In this document: in pieces, positions 58,974-64,000 of the stretch
How the letters are laid out: each line of letters begins with the position of its first letter
Numbering within the stretch: position 1 is the stretch's first letter
Assembly (NCBI RefSeq): GCF_003576645.1
Contig: NC_044916.1
Span: forward strand, 37,280,000-37,343,999
DNA from: Ipomoea triloba
Lineage: Eukaryota; Streptophyta; Magnoliopsida; Solanales; Convolvulaceae
Direction: 5' to 3'
DNA length: 64,000 bases
Notes under the pieces: model-generated
The model's database searches: none
What the model was told of the DNA's origin: nothing
The model's input: only the letters and a program-made list of their open reading frames with translations
Made by a program: the position numbers and the translations under genes

Positions 58974-60353
58974 TCCCGATTCTCCCTCGAATTTTGCTTT
59001 CTGTGGATTTTCGTTCTCTTTTCTCTTTCAGTCGTGTTAGTTTCGACGGTGAAGTTGTCTGATGAAGCAGTTTGACTGGACTGGACTGGACTAGATCTGA
59101 CCGGCCCAGATTAGGGCTCGTATCCACTATCCAGCGCGCTAAGAGGCGGTTAATTATTTCTAGCGCACACAACCTTCCTTTTTTTTTTTTTAAATCTAAT
59201 TTCAAAAACAAAATTTCCAACAAAAATTTGTAATATTATCAATTCTTGCTGATTAAAGGTGAATTTAATGTTTTCAAAAAAAAAAAAAGAAGGTAAATTT
59301 AAATTTTTTTTTAAGTTTAACAATAAACTTTTTGAGGTCAAATATATAGCTTAATTGCTATTTTAGCTATAGTAAGATAATTGGCAGTTATTTCTTTCCT
59401 AAATATTATTGGCATCACACATCACACTTATTCATAACCTGAGACTTTAGAGTTATAATCAAAGTAGGATTGTGAAAAATCTTATAATTATATAAACAGA
59501 ATCACTTAATCCTCTAACCCTCCACCAGATCACAATTTTCTTCCAAACAATTAAAGAATTGAAAAGATTTACTGATGAGCTGCTGATTCCTCGGTCCAAA
59601 AACCTTAATTAGCTTGCCCTTACTCGTCGTCCTCAATAGAATCCAAGTTTCCAACATCGGTGTTTTGTCAACTACTTCTTCTCAAACAACGGTCTTCTTC
59701 TTCTTCCCACGGTATTCTTTCTTTCAATGCAAATTATCTAATTCTTTTTCATGTTTTCTATTCTCTGTTAAATATTCCTTATTTTTATGAATAATCAACA
59801 TTAGGTTTTGCATGCAATTTTACAAGAAATTATTTTTTTCTTATTATTCTCTATGTCCTATTTTATCTATCTAGAATACTATATAAATTTCATATACTAA
59901 TACTAAACCCGGCCTTAACAATACGAAAAAATTAGTAGATTTTTTAAAAAAATAATAGTAATAACCTGGTGGTGTGATTGAGTAGAAGGGACTCATGTAT
60001 CTATAATTAAACATTAAGGGTTTGATCATTGACTTTGGGTATGGAATATTTTTAAATTTCTACAATAAAACCCTGAGTATATCTAATATCCAAAATCAAC
60101 ATTATGAAAAATTAAATTAAAAACAACTTTAGTCCACCTTCATTAACCTAATCAGACATATCAAATCAGATGGGGAGAACAATCGGCTCTGTTGAGAATA
60201 TGATTTGTTCAATTTCTTTACGTGATCAGTCCTTTTTGAGGGGTTTCATTCCCTTTTTTACTTTTTTGTTTTTCTTGAAAATTTTTAGGTTGTGTCTATT
60301 GAGTTGTTCTGGAGAGGGGAGGATTTGTGCAGTAAAATTTCAGCCACGGCATC
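58974..60353. other. Divergent interval between TFIIF beta and the RING gene
   Basis: Includes the minus-strand TFIIF beta promoter. For the RING gene, a leader exon seems to end near 59711 (CCCACG then GTATTC) with an acceptor near 60287 (TTTTTAG then GTTGTG), suggesting a 5' UTR intron of about 580 bases. No other coding content. Confidence 0.4.
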
Positions 60354-61466
60354 ATGGGATCTGCCTGTTCTTGTTTCGGTGTCTCCAACAATGCTACCTC
60401 AGATGCTGCGAGTGAATCTCGTCATTTAAATTGTTGTGTTAATTTAATGACCAAGGTGCATATATTTTAAACCTCTTGCCCTTTCCCCCAATTTTATTTT
60501 TTTTCTTGGAATCTAGTTATATAATTTTGCAAGAAAAATTAATTAACATCTTTATTGGTGTGATGACTTAGACGTATAAGAATTATATGACCTAATAAAT
60601 TAATTAAAATACTTGTTTCGTTTAAGCTTTTGTATGAGGATTATTTATTATTTATTTTTTATTTGTAATGCCTAATATATTCTTGTTAAGTACAAACATT
60701 AAAAATAAAAAGCATAAAAAAATAATTGAGGATTGCCTAATAAAACATGGCTTGCTTGCAGGTTCAAGCTCTATTTTGCGGGGTGGGAACCCAATCTCGC
60801 CTTCGCACTAATCGCTATCAAAGTGTGACATCTTCAAATAATCCGGAGGTGATACCAAACAATAGTAATCCCAGCTTGAGATCTTCAAATAATCAGGAAG
60901 TTGAAGTCGCCAAATTGAATGCGACCAAAAGAATTGTTGAAGCCCACGAGAAGCTTACTGGAAAAATCGAACGGATCATATTGGAGGTTGAACCTAAGAA
61001 ACCCTTGTTAACGTTCGATGTTGTACAATGTTCAGTTCCATCCTCAAATGATAATATCGAGGATGTTTGCCCTACATGTCTTGAAGGCATTTCTCTAACT
61101 TTAATTATTTACTTTCTATAAAAGTAGTATAATATAATCACTGGTTTAACTGTGAGCTTTGTCTTTGCAGAGTATACATTTGAGAATCCCAAAATAATCA
61201 CCAAGTGTTCTCACCATTACCACTTGAGTTGCATATTTGAGTGGGAGGAAAGAAGTGAAACTTGTCCCGTATGTGGAGCGGTAAGATGTTGTCTTAATTT
61301 ATTTGTATTTTTGCTTATTCGTGATGCTTTAATTTGTATATCGCACGTGTTTGGATTCATTTGAATTTATCATTCAACTTATGAGCAACTGCTTGTTGGC
61401 TAGCTCTACAATTTACTTACATTTTGATTTTCTCTTCTCCAGTTTATGAAATTTGAGATGTATTGA
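60354..61466 (+). CDS. RING-H2 E3 ubiquitin ligase (RHB1A-like)
   Basis: Four exons, 60354-60455, 60762-61086, 61171-61280 and 61443-61466, give 186 residues. It starts MGSACSCFG, with Gly2 and nearby cysteines suited to N-myristoylation and palmitoylation, so membrane attachment is likely. The RING-H2 finger is C-terminal: CPTCLEEYTFENPK, KCSHHYHLSCIFEW, SETCPVCG, giving the C3H2C3 ligand set. EEYxxENP, ERSExCPVCG and a short FMKFE tail are typical of the plant RHB1A-like group. The second intron begins GC, not GT (GAAG then GCATTT), the only split that restores EEYTF; if the site is not used, the RING would be lost. A partial copy of exon 2 lies about 1 kb downstream. The substrate is unknown. 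Confidence 0.85.
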
Positions 61467-61620
61467 TATGAGACACCATATACTGAAGAACAACCAGAAT
61501 GTGGCTGAAGGTTCATATTTACAAGATTTTCAGTGAAGTTGTCAGTTGATGCCAAAGTCTATCAATTAGGAGAAGGATGTAAATTAGTTTGAACGAACTG
61601 GATGGGGATTATTGTTTTTT

Positions 61621-62296
61621 GGGAAAATGGCACTTTTTCCCCCTATGTTATGTGCATATAGCACTTTTTTCCCTATGTTATTAAAGTGGCAGTTTTCCTC
61701 CTGAAATGTTAAATTGACATTTTTACCCTTAAAATAATTATTTCATTTATTTTTCTTCTCCAACAAATTATTACTTATATGTATGGATGATCACGATTCG
61801 GTTCGAACCTAAGCAAATATTGTAGCAATCATACTGAAATAGTATGGACGATTCTGGTTACAATTCAAAACCGAAAAAATAAAATTAAATAATTGTTGAA
61901 CGGTAAACCGAAACTGAACCACAGTCTTATATAGTGAAAATAATCAAACACTTATTTTGATAAATCGGTACGGTTCGGTTCCAATTTCGATTTTGAATCG
62001 CCAATCAAAACTTATTTATTTTTATAATTTTATTTCTTATTTAAAAATAGTCTAAATTTAACAATTATTTTATTTTATTTTTTCGGTTATGAATCGTAAC
62101 TGTAACCATCCATACTATTTAGTAATATAAAATAAATGAAATGGTTATTTTTAATGGCAAAAATGTCAATTTAACATTTCAGGGGGAAAAACTATCACTT
62201 TTAAAATAACTGAGGGGGGAAAACTGCCACTTTAATAACATAGGGGTGAAAAGTGCTATATGCACATAACATATGGGGAAAAAGTGCCATTTTCCC
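61621..62296. mobile_element. Non-autonomous Mutator-like element with ~135-bp TIRs
   Basis: 676 bases. Both ends read GGGAAAATGGCACTTTTTCCC-like sequence inward, continuing through TATGTTATGTGCATATAGCAC, with a few indels. Perfect 9-base duplication TTGTTTTTT flanks it (61612-61620, 62297-62305). The centre is occupied by a second, smaller inverted-repeat element (61781-62115). No coding capacity. It lies about 150 bases after the RING gene stop. Confidence 0.88.
61781..62115. mobile_element. Inverted-repeat element nested in the MULE
   Basis: Ends GTATGGATGATCACGATTCGG and, from the other side, GTATGGATGGTTACAGTTACG are imperfect inverted repeats. The interior repeats CGGTTCGGTT-type motifs and shares AAATTTAACAATTATTTT with the hAT-like element at 35209. 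I could not find a convincing target duplication. Confidence 0.5.
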
Positions 62297-62439
62297 TTGT
62301 TTTTTTAATTTTTAATTTTTATGTTTCTTTTTGCCGTCACCTTTGAGTGGAATATTTGATATGTATATGGTAAATGGTTAAATTAAAGTGTTTAGACATG
62401 ATTACTAAAAGGTTAAATACTATTCTTCTCCCGAAGCTT

Positions 62440-62555
62440 AAATAATCAGGAAGTTGAAATCGCCAAATTGAATGTGACCAGAAGATTTATTGTTCCAAAT
62501 GCTGAAATTGAAGCCTATGATAAGCTTATCGGAAAAACTGAACGAACTATTTTAG
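62440..62555 (+). pseudogene. Duplicated fragment of the RING gene's exon 2
   Basis: AAATAATCAGGAAGTTGAAAT and the following bases closely match exon 2 of the RING gene at about 60889-60984; the encoded stretch NNQEVEIAKLNVT corresponds to NNQEVEVAKLNAT. The copy then has an insertion (IVPNAEIEA), KLIGKTERTIL against KLTGKIERIIL, and breaks off at a TAG in TTTTAG. No RING domain follows. It is a partial duplicate, probably non-functional. Confidence 0.8.
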
Positions 62556-63093
62556 GTAAAAATTGCATAGCTTATAAACTAAATTGAGCAACTTTGATAG
62601 TCGATAGTCGAAATTAAAAGGATAAAATTTTAATAGTTGATGAATCATTTTAAGTAAAAATTACATAGTTAAAGACAAATTGAACAACTTTAATAATCAA
62701 TAAAGAAAGTGATGAACTCCGTATATAATAATAAGGCAGGTCTCTTTCGACGGTAGCTGTCACGTTTGTATCCATGGATAAGGGATCCCTTTTGTTGTCA
62801 TATTCCTAACATCAGACGTCACTCATGATGCCTCTTCCTTGGATATTTTATATAGAGTGATTAAATTACATTTTCGGTGTTTTCAAAAAAAAAATTTACA
62901 TTTTCGGCCCATACCGAAGCAACTTCGCATTCGTTGCAGATAAAATAGGACCAATAATCATCGGAAACGTGTTCAAATACGCTACGACCAAGTGGATAAT
63001 ATAAAATTCTCCGAAAGCAAACACTCCCACTCTTTATATTCACTTCTCCCACTCCGTTTCTTCAACCTCCATTGAACCTTTACCCACTAAAAA
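62556..63093. other. Upstream flank of the RD19-type protease
   Basis: AT-rich, with TTTATATTCAC near 63033 as a possible TATA box about 60 bases before the ATG. No gene seen. Confidence 0.4.

Positions 63094-64000
<907 letters not shown>

Overview
The window is nuclear DNA of a flowering plant. Genes have short GT-AG introns, AT-rich intergenic DNA full of small non-autonomous transposons and SINEs, and eudicot-type protein families. The bZIP/BELL/UBC16/LON/WAT1/TFIIF-beta gene order is also known from Arabidopsis chromosome 1. The sequence alone does not fix the species; a core eudicot, perhaps an asterid, is likely. A 476-base assembly gap lies at 35307-35782.

Layout. 1-4100: a group C MAP kinase with a 5' UTR intron. 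4.1-11.7 kb: gene-poor AT-rich DNA. 11.7-12.8 kb: an S1-group bZIP gene whose leader carries the conserved sucrose-control uORF. 14.3-14.9 kb: a small TIR element. 15.6-21.2 kb: two BELL-type TALE homeodomain genes in tandem on the minus strand (BLH11-like, then BLH3-like). 23.2-25.3 kb: an organellar RsmI-type rRNA methyltransferase (minus). 26.0-26.9 kb: a Mutator-like element. 27.2-29.6 kb: an E2 of the UBC15-18/UBE2W type (minus). 31.4-32.5 kb: a foldback Mutator-like element. 32.9-34.1 kb: thioredoxin h (minus). 34.4-36.8 kb: SINEs and an hAT-like element holding the gap. 37.1-38.0 kb: a plastid LON-domain protein. 38.7-39.0 kb: a decayed papain-like protease. 39.9-42.1 kb: an NPF transporter. 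43.5-45.8 kb: WAT1 (minus). 45.8-56.9 kb: no gene, but a 1.24-kb Pack-MULE-like element. 56.9-59.0 kb: TFIIF beta (minus). 60.4-61.5 kb: a RING-H2 E3 ligase, followed by a MULE and a partial copy of that gene's exon 2. 63.1 kb to the end: the 5' part of an RD19-type cysteine protease.

The genes do not form an operon-like pathway; they are ordinary plant genes linked by ancestry. All exon coordinates were derived by hand from splice consensus, reading-frame closure and family homology, and every multi-exon model closes in frame. I found no CRISPR array, rRNA, stand-alone tRNA gene or recognisable autonomous transposon, and no clear sign of a wholly new biological system. The most informative features are the bZIP leader uORFs, the four long-TIR elements with 9-10 bp target duplications, one carrying a captured gene fragment, and the conserved gene order.
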